Source: JBEBVQ01 sp964527735
Lineage (GTDB): Bacteria > Bacteroidota > Bacteroidia > Chitinophagales > Chitinophagaceae
Length of the DNA: 64,000 nucleotides
Assembly (NCBI GenBank): GCA_964527735.1
Contig: CAZGPG010000002.1
Span: 1-64,000, forward strand
Direction: 5' to 3'
Shown here: positions 7,555-14,793 of the stretch, in pieces
How the letters are laid out: every line of letters begins with the position of its first letter
Position numbering within the stretch: the first letter of the stretch is position 1
Position numbers and translations under genes: made by a program
Notes under the pieces: generated by a model
The model's database searches: none
Told to the model about the DNA's origin: nothing
Seen by the model: only the letters and a program-made list of their open reading frames with translations

Positions 7555-7814
7555 TGAAACGCTTAAGCGGCGCACTGCTCCTGGTAATGACATCAATCAT
7601 GGCCATCGCGTGCCCGGTCTGCGAACGAAACCAGCCCAAACTGCTCAAGGGCGTAACCCATGGTGCAGGGCCTGAAAGCCAATGGGATTATGTGATTGTA
7701 TGGGGTACCGTTATCATCGCCCTGCTGACACTGTTCTTCTCCGTAAAATGGCTGGTACGTCCGGGAGAAAAATCAGAGAAACACATCAAAAGAATGATCT
7801 TAAACAACCAGTAA
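7551..7814 (+). CDS. Small CPVC-motif membrane protein in the oxidase-like operon
   Basis: The 87-residue protein has a signal-like N-terminus followed by ACPVCERNQPKLLKG, a hydrophilic stretch and one membrane helix (about 48-66: VIVWGTVIIALLTLFF), then a basic tail. The CPVC pair right after the signal could bind copper or haem, or carry a disulfide; if C21 is a lipobox it could be a lipoprotein. It overlaps the cytochrome gene stop (ATGATGA) and so is translationally coupled. I do not recognise the family. Position suggests an accessory or CcoQ-like subunit of the oxidase complex. Confidence 0.6.
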   Translation: MMKRLSGALLLVMTSIMAIACPVCERNQPKLLKGVTHGAGPESQWDYVIVWGTVIIALLTLFFSVKWLVRPGEKSEKHIKRMILNNQ

Positions 7815-7815
7815 T

Positions 7816-8220
7816 ATGAGCGAAAAAAGCACCGTCTTCATTTTTGTTGATGAGGATACCAAACCAATTGCGGAAGTGCTCTCGCCCGTAAGCTTTGAGC
7901 TGGACACCCGTAAGCTGACCGATGGCGAGCATATATTGAAGATCGTAAGCAGAGACCCTACAGGCAAGGAAGGCATCCGGAGAATACCCTTCGTAGTGCG
8001 CAACGGACCGGCAATCACTATTGAAGGTATCAAAGAAAATGCCGTAGTGGATGGCGTGCTTCCGCTAATGATCAATGCTTACGGAAAAGGAGACCAGAAA
8101 TCATTTTTGATCGAAGGAAGCGAGACGCCGGCAAGTATCCCTGCCTGGGTATGGATACTCATTATCGGGTTTGCCGGATGGGCCATGTATTACCTGTTCC
8201 GGTACATATCGGTTCCCTAA
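7816..8220 (+). CDS. Ig-like domain protein with C-terminal membrane anchor
   Basis: The 134-residue protein consists of a beta-rich, Ig/cadherin-like part (about 1-100: VSFELDTRKLTDGEHILKIV, GKEGIRRIPFVV) and a C-terminal helix (about 110-130: VWILIIGFAGWAMYYLFRY). No signal peptide is seen, so the topology of the soluble domain (inside or outside) is open. It directly follows the CPVC protein in the oxidase-like operon and is followed by a truncated haemoglobin. The family is not recognised; it may be an extra subunit or docking protein of the oxidase. Confidence 0.55.
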   Translation: MSEKSTVFIFVDEDTKPIAEVLSPVSFELDTRKLTDGEHILKIVSRDPTGKEGIRRIPFVVRNGPAITIEGIKENAVVDGVLPLMINAYGKGDQKSFLIEGSETPASIPAWVWILIIGFAGWAMYYLFRYISVP

Positions 8221-8229
8221 CTTTACTAT

Positions 8230-8619
8230 ATGAGAAACGATATAACCACCATCGAAGATATACGCCTGCTGGTAGATACCTTTTACGACCAGGTAAGAAA
8301 AGATACGCTGATCGGTCCGATCTTCATCGGCATTATCCGGGATCAATGGCCGGCACATCTGGAAAAAATGTACCGCTTCTGGCAGACGGTATTGCTGGAC
8401 GAACGCACTTATAGCGGGACGCCTTTTCTGCCACACGCCAAAATGCCCCTGGAATGGAAACATTTCGAGCAGTGGCTCCGGTTGTTTAATGAAACAACAG
8501 ATACGCTTTTTGCCGGTGAAAAAGCCGAACGCGTCAAATGGCAGGGCAGAAGAATGGCAGAACTGTTCCACTCGAAGATGGAATATTATAAGAACAATTC
8601 AGGAACACCACTGATGTAA
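8230..8619 (+). CDS. Group III truncated haemoglobin
   Basis: The 129-residue protein has the group III truncated globin pattern: a B-helix LLVDTFYDQVRKD with the FY pair, WPAHLEKMYRFWQTVLL (E/F region), and a proximal histidine block PHAKMPLEWKHFEQWLRLF. Such cytoplasmic globins bind O2 or NO and can dioxygenate or sequester NO. It closes the cbb3-like operon 9 nt after the Ig-like protein. A second copy of the same family ends the nos operon (14353-14730). The sequence fits the family in length and in all key positions that I can place. Confidence 0.88.
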   Translation: MRNDITTIEDIRLLVDTFYDQVRKDTLIGPIFIGIIRDQWPAHLEKMYRFWQTVLLDERTYSGTPFLPHAKMPLEWKHFEQWLRLFNETTDTLFAGEKAERVKWQGRRMAELFHSKMEYYKNNSGTPLM

Positions 8620-8661
8620 TGAAGTACTGTTAAAAAAATATGGACGCCTAATTCAAAAACG

Positions 8662-9042
8662 ATGCAAACACAAACTATAACAGGCATACCGGTCATAGGA
8701 AAGTTCAAATGGGAATTTGAGATCTCCGGATCAGGCACACAAGCTTCCGTGCACGAATTTTTCCCCGGACATATTCATTACTGCATGACAGGCCCGGCGC
8801 ATACAACCGCTTATACGCAAAACCTGGTCGCATTTGACCCTGCGGAACAGCGGTGCATAACGAAGAAGCAAGGGGAAGATACTTCCGGCACATATTACCT
8901 CATGTTCTTCAAAGACATGAAGGAAAACGAGGTAACTATTTATAAACGCAAATGTGCCAGCCGGGAAGAAGCGGAAAAATTCCCCTTCCCTCCTGCCGGC
9001 ACACGTGAAGACCACGGATGGAATACATACATCCGGATTTAA
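8662..9042 (+). CDS. Conserved-looking protein of unknown function
   Basis: The 126-residue soluble protein has no signal peptide or membrane helix. It looks beta-rich, with a central run HEFFPGHIHYCMTGPAHTT (about 33-51) containing several histidines and one cysteine, and later KRKCASREEAEKFPFPPAG. The His/Cys cluster could bind metal or haem, but I do not recognise the family; a small lipocalin or MoaF-like barrel is one possibility. It lies 42 nt after the truncated haemoglobin and just before a methyltransferase, inside the NO-related gene block. Confidence 0.55.
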   Translation: MQTQTITGIPVIGKFKWEFEISGSGTQASVHEFFPGHIHYCMTGPAHTTAYTQNLVAFDPAEQRCITKKQGEDTSGTYYLMFFKDMKENEVTIYKRKCASREEAEKFPFPPAGTREDHGWNTYIRI

Positions 9043-9050
9043 AGAAAACA

Positions 9051-9827
9051 ATGGATACTTCAGACTTTGAAAAAGCACAAGGCCACTGGCTGCTGGCCAG
9101 AATGGGCAAGAGAGTGCTCCGCCCCGGCGGCAGGGAGCTTACCCTGCAACTGATCCAGGCGCTCACGATCCGGCCAGGCGACGATATTGTCGAATTTGCT
9201 CCGGGGCTGGGTTTTACTGCTGCACGCACCCTGGAGAAAAATCCCGGTTCTTATATTGGGGTAGACGCCGACGAAGACGTTGTGAACTATCTGCAGCGAA
9301 AGATAAAAGGGGCGCATGTAAGTTTTATCCGGCGTAATGCTGCAGAGACTGATCTGCCGCCAGGCAGCAAAGACAAAGTGTATGGCGAGGCCATGCTTAC
9401 CATGCAGGCAGATCACCGGAAATCGGAGATCATCCGGGAAGCCCACCGCATCCTGAAAAATGGCGGACTGTATGGGATACACGAACTGGGATTAACGCCG
9501 GACACGATCAACGACAACCACAAAGCAGAAATCCAGCGCGACCTGGCACAACACATCCGGGTAAACGCCAGGCCGCTCACAGAAAAAGAATGGAGCACGC
9601 TGCTGGAAAAAGAAGGATTTAAAGTCAGCAAAATATTCACTAACCCCATGCGCCTGCTGGAAACCAGGCGGATCATTGACGACGAAGGTTTTTTCAGAAC
9701 ATTAAAGATCGGCTTCAATATTATGATCCATTCCGCAGCAAGAAAACGCATCCTCGATATGAGAAACACATTCAGGCGCCACCGTGCTGATATCAATGCG
9801 GTCGCCATCATTGCAGAAAAAATCTAA
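9051..9827 (+). CDS. Class I SAM-dependent methyltransferase
   Basis: The 258-residue protein carries a Rossmann methyltransferase fold: glycine-rich motif I IVEFAPGLGFTAARTL, acidic end of strand 2 YIGVDADEDVV, and post-motif IREAHRILKNGGLYGIHELGL. Start was placed at 9051 (MDTSDFEKAQ) because the in-frame ATG at 9018 would overlap the preceding gene by 25 nt; the longer form is possible. The substrate cannot be deduced. Comparable methyltransferases occur next to ric/scdA genes in Bacteroidota, and here the RIC gene starts 12 nt downstream, so the two are likely cotranscribed. Confidence 0.8.
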   Translation: MDTSDFEKAQGHWLLARMGKRVLRPGGRELTLQLIQALTIRPGDDIVEFAPGLGFTAARTLEKNPGSYIGVDADEDVVNYLQRKIKGAHVSFIRRNAAETDLPPGSKDKVYGEAMLTMQADHRKSEIIREAHRILKNGGLYGIHELGLTPDTINDNHKAEIQRDLAQHIRVNARPLTEKEWSTLLEKEGFKVSKIFTNPMRLLETRRIIDDEGFFRTLKIGFNIMIHSAARKRILDMRNTFRRHRADINAVAIIAEKI

Positions 9828-9839
9828 AAACAATATATC

Positions 9840-10565
9840 ATGGACATCACAAAAGAAAATATCATCGGCGAAATCGTAACCCAAGATTACCGCACCGCTG
9901 CGGTGTTTGAAAAGTTCGGACTTGACTTCTGCTGCAACGGCAATAGAACCGTGGTGGCAGCGAGCGAGGAAGCAGGGGTCGATCCGGAAAAAGTGATCAG
10001 CGAAATAACGCAGCTCCCACAGACAGGTACGGCCGCCATCAACTACGACTCCTGGCCACTGGATCTGCTCGCCGATTATATCGAAAAGAAGCACCACCGC
10101 TATGTATCCGAAAAGATACCCGTACTGCAGGGCTACCTGGATAAGATCAGCAGGGTACACGGTGACCGGCACCCGGAACTGTTTGAAATTAAAGACCTCT
10201 TCGCGGGATGTGCCGGAGAACTGTCGGCCCACATGAAAAAAGAAGAGTTGATACTGTTTCCGTTTATCCGGAAAATGGTTGAAGCCACGCATTCGGGCAC
10301 CGCAGGACTTACAGCGCCTTTCGGAACAGTGCAGAATCCTGTAAGGGCGATGATGCATGAGCACGATGCCGAAGGAGAGCGATTCCGGAAGATCGCAGCA
10401 CTGTCGGATCAATACACCCCACCGGCAGACGGCTGTAATACATACCATATCACATTCGCTCTGCTAAAAGAGTTTGCGGACGATCTGCATTTGCATATTC
10501 ACCTGGAAAACAATATCCTCTTTCCAAAAGCGGTCTCCCTTGAGCAGGAGCTTGCCGGCAAGTGA
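9840..10565 (+). CDS. ric: Iron-sulfur cluster repair di-iron protein (RIC/ScdA/YtfE type)
   Basis: The 241-residue protein has the N-terminal DUF542 domain with the diagnostic FGLDFCCNGNRT motif (near residue 25-36) and a C-terminal haemerythrin-like domain with His/Glu ligands (KKHHRYV, LSAHMKKEELILFPFI, MMHEHDAEGE, LHLHIHLENNILFP). This cytoplasmic di-iron protein repairs Fe-S clusters damaged by NO and peroxide and may itself reduce NO. Length and motif set are complete. It follows a methyltransferase and precedes a Crp/Fnr regulator in the NO block. Confidence 0.93.
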   Translation: MDITKENIIGEIVTQDYRTAAVFEKFGLDFCCNGNRTVVAASEEAGVDPEKVISEITQLPQTGTAAINYDSWPLDLLADYIEKKHHRYVSEKIPVLQGYLDKISRVHGDRHPELFEIKDLFAGCAGELSAHMKKEELILFPFIRKMVEATHSGTAGLTAPFGTVQNPVRAMMHEHDAEGERFRKIAALSDQYTPPADGCNTYHITFALLKEFADDLHLHIHLENNILFPKAVSLEQELAGK

Positions 10566-10582
10566 TGAAAACTTCATGATTT

Positions 10583-10590
10583 TAGCTTTC
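10583..10590 (+). promoter_or_regulatory. Possible -7 element of the Crp/Fnr gene
   Basis: TAGCTTTC matches TAnnTTTG at all but the last position, 45 nt before the start codon at 10636. A small inverted repeat ATGAA/TTCAT lies just upstream near 10565-10577. Confidence 0.4.
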
Positions 10591-10635
10591 GTACCGGAAT
10601 AAAAAACGATATATTGCATCGTCTCCTAAGGCGCT

Positions 10636-11226
10636 ATGCTGATAAACTGCGACATACTCATTGCCTATGGCGGATGTGCTAAAAAGCACGAAAAAGACGC
10701 CATCATCTTCAGGGAAGGAACACCGGCGCGTTTCCTGTACCAGATTGTGGAAGGAGAAGTAAAGCTCTATTCCACCAACAATGAAGGGAAAGATCTGATC
10801 CAGGGCATCTTCAAGACCGGCGACAGCTTTGGAGAACCGCCCCTGCTACTGGATAAAACCTACCCAAGTACAGCGCAAACCACCACACCCAGTGTTATTA
10901 TCAGGATAACCAGGGAGAAACTTCTGAATATCCTGGATGACTATCCGGAGATAAATAAGCGGTTGCTTTATACCTTTGCCGAGCGTATCTATAACAAGGC
11001 CACTGCTGCTCAGATATGGCTCAGTCACACACCGGAAGAGAAGATCATTGGGTTTCTGAATAAAGTAAAAGAAGATTGTGAGGAGACAGAAAAATTGCTT
11101 ATCCCTTTTACCCGGCAGCAGATCGCAGATTTCACGGGGCTCCGGGTAGAAACGGTCATCCGGACACTTATAAAAATGAGTGAACAGGATAGGGTAAGCA
11201 TCATTGATCATAAACTCTATTATTAG
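10636..11226 (+). CDS. Crp/Fnr family transcription regulator (DNR/NNR-like by context)
   Basis: The 196-residue protein has a cyclic-nucleotide-type sensor domain (about 10-115: EGEVKLYSTNNEG, GDSFGEPPLLL) and a C-terminal winged helix with FTRQQIADFTGLRVETVIRTL. The recognition helix keeps a glutamate and an arginine four apart (ETVIR), as in Fnr and Crp, which contact the GA of a TGA half-site; Fnr's serine is replaced. Only two N-terminal cysteines are present (positions 5 and 14), so an Fnr-type [4Fe-4S] cluster is unlikely; haem-based NO sensing as in DNR is possible. It is the obvious candidate to bind the TTATGA-6-TCATAA boxes before norC and the nos operon. Confidence 0.82.
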   Translation: MLINCDILIAYGGCAKKHEKDAIIFREGTPARFLYQIVEGEVKLYSTNNEGKDLIQGIFKTGDSFGEPPLLLDKTYPSTAQTTTPSVIIRITREKLLNILDDYPEINKRLLYTFAERIYNKATAAQIWLSHTPEEKIIGFLNKVKEDCEETEKLLIPFTRQQIADFTGLRVETVIRTLIKMSEQDRVSIIDHKLYY

Positions 11227-11231
11227 CCCGA

Positions 11232-12479
11232 ATGAAAAAAAACCGATTGGCGATATGGTTTAAAATAAGCCTGGTCAGCCTGGTAGTGGTTGCCCTGTAC
11301 GGTACGCTGATGCGTTACAAGATCGCTTTCCATTTTCCATTTTTCGAACAAAAAAACCTGCTGCACGCGCACTCTCATTTTGCATTCAGCGGATGGATCA
11401 GTCATTTCCTGTATTGCGGTCTGGTTTATTGGATTCAGTCCGCACTGCCTCCGGGAAAATCAAAGAAATACTATCTCCTGCTTGCCGCTAACCTGGTCTG
11501 CGCATTCGGGATGCTGGTGTCATTTACCATCCAGGGATACGGACTTATATCCATTTCGTTTTCGACCCTGGCAATACTGATCTCCTTTGCGTTTCTTCTG
11601 TTTTTTATCAATGATCTGAGACACCATCTGCCGGCACGGCAGGAAGTAAGGCCCTGGGCCGTTACCGGCCTGCTGTTGAATGTGATTGCTTCAGCAGGGC
11701 CATTTTCGCTGGCCTGGATGATGGCCACCAAAAGTATCGATCACCAGCTATACCTCGCATCGGTTTATTACTACCTGCATTTCCAGTACAACGGCTGGTT
11801 CTTTTTTGCGGCTATGGGAATCGCGATTAACCACCTGCCTGCAAATGCCCCTTCACTAAAAAAATATTTCCGGGTGTTTGCCCTCACGATCATCCCGACG
11901 TTTTTCCTATCCGTTCTTTGGATCAAAATACCGCTGTGGGTGTACATCCTTACGGTGGCTGCCACCTTATTGCAGTTGGGCGCCTGGATTGCTTTACTGA
12001 AGAAGCTATGGCCGGTCTTTACCCGGATGGCTCCCCGTCCGGACATGCACTGGATCCGGGTATTTTTCTATGCCGCAACGATCGCCATCACGATCAAATT
12101 TGTACTACAGACCATCTCCGTCATACCCTCACTGAGCCAACTGGTGTTCGGTATCCGGCCTATCGTAATCGCCTATCTGCATCTTGTATTGCTGGGTGTG
12201 TACAGCCTGTTCGTGATCGGATATTTATTTGTACGGGGATATATTGCTCCTTCCCGGTTGTCCGTCACTGCCGCCTTTACATTCCTGGCGGCCGTAGTCC
12301 TGCATGAATTATTACTGGCGATACAGGGTTTCGCAGCATTCTCCTACTTTCCCATCCCATATATGTCCGAAATGCTGTTTGGCGCAGCCGCTTTGCTGCT
12401 GTTGAGCGCTTCGGGTATGCTGATCGGACAGTCTGTAAAAATCAACGGGCATACGCTCCCCTCTCCTCAAATGCTGTAA
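11232..12479 (+). CDS. Polytopic His-rich membrane protein linked to the nor/nos genes
   Basis: The 415-residue protein has about 12 membrane helices. Helix 2 region contains LLHAHSHFAFSGWISHF (near residue 41-57), a His-rich motif like a haem-binding oxidase helix; other histidines in helices occur at FQYNGW/INHLPAN and AYLHLVLLG. A paired HH in an oxidase-like context is not seen. It starts 5 nt after the Crp/Fnr gene. Homologous-looking proteins sit with norCB in other Bacteroidota as far as I recall, but I do not know a function; it may be a haem protein, an assembly factor or a distant haem-copper homologue like that at 1834-3102. Confidence 0.6.
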   Translation: MKKNRLAIWFKISLVSLVVVALYGTLMRYKIAFHFPFFEQKNLLHAHSHFAFSGWISHFLYCGLVYWIQSALPPGKSKKYYLLLAANLVCAFGMLVSFTIQGYGLISISFSTLAILISFAFLLFFINDLRHHLPARQEVRPWAVTGLLLNVIASAGPFSLAWMMATKSIDHQLYLASVYYYLHFQYNGWFFFAAMGIAINHLPANAPSLKKYFRVFALTIIPTFFLSVLWIKIPLWVYILTVAATLLQLGAWIALLKKLWPVFTRMAPRPDMHWIRVFFYAATIAITIKFVLQTISVIPSLSQLVFGIRPIVIAYLHLVLLGVYSLFVIGYLFVRGYIAPSRLSVTAAFTFLAAVVLHELLLAIQGFAAFSYFPIPYMSEMLFGAAALLLLSASGMLIGQSVKINGHTLPSPQML

Positions 12480-12504
12480 AGCATCTGCTATCCGGTCATT
12501 TGAA

Positions 12505-12522
12505 ATATGACCTGGATCATAA
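12505..12522. promoter_or_regulatory. Crp/Fnr-type box upstream of norC
   Basis: ATATGACCTGGATCATAA: half-sites TATGA and TCATA with a 6-nt spacer. The same layout occurs at 21282-21299 before the nos operon. The centre (12513.5) lies 36.5 bp before the end of the -7 element, identical to the nos promoter, which places it near -41.5 as for class II activation. Confidence 0.75.
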
Positions 12523-12542
12523 ATTTTCTTCGCCACCGGACA

Positions 12543-12550
12543 TAGCTTTA
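12543..12550 (+). promoter_or_regulatory. -7 promoter element of norCB
   Basis: TAGCTTTA matches TAnnTTTG except for the last base; the start codon follows 15 nt later. Spacing to the Crp/Fnr box is exactly as in the nos promoter. Confidence 0.65.
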
Positions 12551-12564
12551 TCATCAGAAAATTT

Positions 12565-12969
12565 ATGGCTGCATTCAGATACAAACTGGTCATTTTCGCT
12601 TTGCTGTCGGTGGCGTTTTTTAGCTACAGCGCTGTGCTGTATGTGACCGTCCCGGAAGAAGAGCAATCTGCTGGTCCGGTGGCACAGCAGGGAAAAATTT
12701 TGTGGCAACAGAAGAACTGTATTTCCTGCCATCAGTTGTACGGATTGGGCGGACATCTGGGGCCCGACCTCACCAATGTGGCTGCAACGAGAACAGATGA
12801 TTATATCCGTGCATTCCTGCAATCGGGAACACAGGTAATGCCGGATTTTCATCTGAATGACGAAGAGATACGGGCCTTTATCGAATTCTTCAGATACACC
12901 AACGCTACAGGCAAAGCCGACCCTAAATTGTTCTCAAAATATACCGATGGAACCATCTCGCAGCCATAG
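12565..12969 (+). CDS. norC: NorC-like cytochrome c subunit of nitric oxide reductase
   Basis: The 134-residue protein matches NorC: one N-terminal anchor helix (about 7-27), then WQQKNCISCHQLYGLGGHLGPDLTNV (quoted in two parts: CISCH haem motif near residue 52 and LGPDLTNV) and a methionine haem ligand in QVMPDFHLNDEE. NorC takes electrons from periplasmic carriers and passes them to NorB. It is preceded by a Crp/Fnr box and overlaps norB by 23 nt, so the two are cotranscribed. The length is slightly short relative to the usual ~145-150 residues but all landmarks are present. Confidence 0.9.
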   Translation: MAAFRYKLVIFALLSVAFFSYSAVLYVTVPEEEQSAGPVAQQGKILWQQKNCISCHQLYGLGGHLGPDLTNVAATRTDDYIRAFLQSGTQVMPDFHLNDEEIRAFIEFFRYTNATGKADPKLFSKYTDGTISQP

Positions 12970-14341
12970 AACAAATTATGCCTCCTGGTTCATCATTGCC
13001 GGGCTGGTCTTCTTATGCAGCACGTTGCTGTTCGGCCTGGTCGCCGCACTGCAATACGTCCTGCCGGGGCTGTGGAGAAATGAATTTTCGTTTGACAAAT
13101 TAAGGCCGCTTCATGTATCCTCTGCCGTTTTCTGGATCATTATGGCTGCAATGGGCAGTGTGCTTTCATTCCTGCAGCAGCATAACGGACGTGCCTTGAA
13201 GCGCCCGGCCCTGGTAAAATGGCAGTTTTACATTTTCATATTTTCCTTCGCGGCTATCCTGGTCTCTTATTGCTTCGGCGTTTTCGGCGGGCGCGAATAT
13301 TGGGAATTTCATCCGTTCTTTTCTATCCCCATCGCTATCGGCTGGGTTATCTTCCTGATCAATTTCATGTCGGGTATCAAAACACTGAAAGGGCAGCCGG
13401 TTTATGTATGGATGTGGCTTACCGGTGTTGTGTTTTTTCTGTTTACCTACCTGGAGTCTAATCTGTGGCTGATTCCGGGAATCAGAAACCACCTGGTTAA
13501 GGATATGACCATTCAATGGAAATCGTACGGCGCGATGGTGGGGTCGTGGAATATGCTGATCTATGGCAGCGCTATCTTTCTGATGGACCGGATTGCCGGA
13601 AATAAGAAATACAGCTTTTCGAACATCGCCTTCGGATTGTATTTTCTGGGATTGTTCAATCTGATGTTCAACTGGGGTCATCATATTTATACCCTTCCCA
13701 CAGTGAGCTATGTGAAGCATATTGCGTACGCAGTGAGCATGACCGAGATCTTTCTGTTTGGCCGGATCATTTACCTGTGGCGATCATCGGTAAGCACAGC
13801 GAAAAAGCATTTCCACTTCAGGCCCTATCAGTTTTTAGTAGCAGCAGATGTATGGGTTTTTATGACATTAGGTCTCGCCATTGCCATGTCGGTGCCCGCG
13901 CTGAATCTCTACATGCATGGTACTCACGTGGTGGTGGCGCATACCATGGGGGCTACCATCGGCATCAACAGTATGCTGCTGCTTGCTTTTGCTTATGACA
14001 TCGCGGGTGATACGTGTACAGATATGGAACCGTTCCGGAAAACCATCAGTCGCGGGTATTGGCTGATGAACATATCATTGGGTGTTTTCTGGCTGGCATT
14101 GATCGTGGCCGGCTTCATCAAATCGTACTGGCAATTTAATGAGTCGGATGTTCCGTTCGGGAGTATGATGCTGCGTTTGCGGCCGTGGTTTTATCTGTTT
14201 TTTGCTGCAGGTTGTTTTTTGTCAACAGGCTTTTCGATGGTGATATATCCCTTGTTGAAAAACCAGCTTTACTGCTATTTGAGAACACGGGTGCGGAAGC
14301 CTGTCGCGCCGCCGGCAGGACAATCTCTCGCGGGAATATAA
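12947..14341 (+). CDS. norB: Divergent NorB-like haem-copper subunit
   Basis: The 464-residue, ~12-helix protein is NorB-like: GREYWEF matches the NorB GREY/F-x-E block, GHHIY gives FeB ligands H245/H246, E is kept after them (SMTEIFLF), and HGTH..VAH gives haem H332. Two canonical ligands differ. The helix that carries HLWVEGVWE in NorB reads GAMVGSWNM here, so the first FeB His is G195 and a catalytic Glu is G199. The low-spin haem HxH is H332-T-M334, so one axial His is Met; H56 remains. Start is set at 12947 (MEPSRSHRTN), since the longer frame lies inside norC. It is probably one of the non-canonical NOR families; an NO dismutase-like or other NO chemistry is not excluded. Confidence 0.8.
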   Translation: MEPSRSHRTNYASWFIIAGLVFLCSTLLFGLVAALQYVLPGLWRNEFSFDKLRPLHVSSAVFWIIMAAMGSVLSFLQQHNGRALKRPALVKWQFYIFIFSFAAILVSYCFGVFGGREYWEFHPFFSIPIAIGWVIFLINFMSGIKTLKGQPVYVWMWLTGVVFFLFTYLESNLWLIPGIRNHLVKDMTIQWKSYGAMVGSWNMLIYGSAIFLMDRIAGNKKYSFSNIAFGLYFLGLFNLMFNWGHHIYTLPTVSYVKHIAYAVSMTEIFLFGRIIYLWRSSVSTAKKHFHFRPYQFLVAADVWVFMTLGLAIAMSVPALNLYMHGTHVVVAHTMGATIGINSMLLLAFAYDIAGDTCTDMEPFRKTISRGYWLMNISLGVFWLALIVAGFIKSYWQFNESDVPFGSMMLRLRPWFYLFFAAGCFLSTGFSMVIYPLLKNQLYCYLRTRVRKPVAPPAGQSLAGI

Positions 14342-14363
14342 CCAGCGTAAAACTACTTCCCGC
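14330..14363. terminator. Hairpin between convergent norB and trHb genes
   Basis: Arms GCGGGAA (14330-14336) and TTCCCGC (14357-14363) with a 20-nt loop span both stop codons. There is no U-run, so it may be a bidirectional barrier rather than a classical terminator. Confidence 0.4.
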
Positions 14364-14730
14364 CGCTCACCTTCTCCTGCATCACTACAGCAATACCCCG
14401 CGCATGTGATTTCATCTTCGCTGCATTAACGCCCGCATAAAGCTCGTCTACCGACTGTGCAAAGAGCTGCAGCCACCGTTCAAAATGTTCCGGTGTGGTG
14501 GGCTGCAACCGGTACAAATTCCGGTGGGTCGTTAAAGGGTCACCCTCGTAATCACCGGTATAGAAAAGGACATTCTCCCAAAAGGCGCACATCAATGGCA
14601 GATGACGCGACCAGTCAACAGGAATGACATCGGAAAAGAAAAAGCCAATAACATCATCAGCCTTTACCTTTTCATAAAACAAGGCCACTACCTTTTCTAT
14701 ATTAGCCGGGCCGGTAAGGTCGGTTTTCAT
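14353..14730 (-). CDS. Group III truncated haemoglobin, second copy
   Basis: The 125-residue protein repeats the group III pattern: VVALFYEKVKADDVIGFFF, RHLPLMCAFWENVLFY, and proximal block THRNLYRLQPTTPEHFERWL. It is clearly related to, but well diverged from, the copy at 8230-8619. It ends the nos operon, 63 nt after nosY, and lies tail to tail with norB. A role in buffering NO that arises during N-oxide respiration is inferred from the position. An imperfect GCAGGA/TCCTGC hairpin lies in the gap to nosY (14759-14790). Confidence 0.87.
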   Translation of the reverse strand: MKTDLTGPANIEKVVALFYEKVKADDVIGFFFSDVIPVDWSRHLPLMCAFWENVLFYTGDYEGDPLTTHRNLYRLQPTTPEHFERWLQLFAQSVDELYAGVNAAKMKSHARGIAVVMQEKVSGGK

Positions 14731-14793
14731 TTTCTTATTTTTTATCAGCCTACAATGTGCAGGAGGATCATCATCACCTTGTCATCCTGCTTA

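Noticed and set aside
12857..12946. N-terminal extension of norB
   Set aside because: It lies inside norC and its translation has no membrane or NorB features; ATG at 12947 fits better.
14759..14790. Terminator between nosY and the globin gene
   Set aside because: Only a 6-bp GCAGGA/TCCTGC stem with a 20-nt loop and no T-run; too weak to claim.
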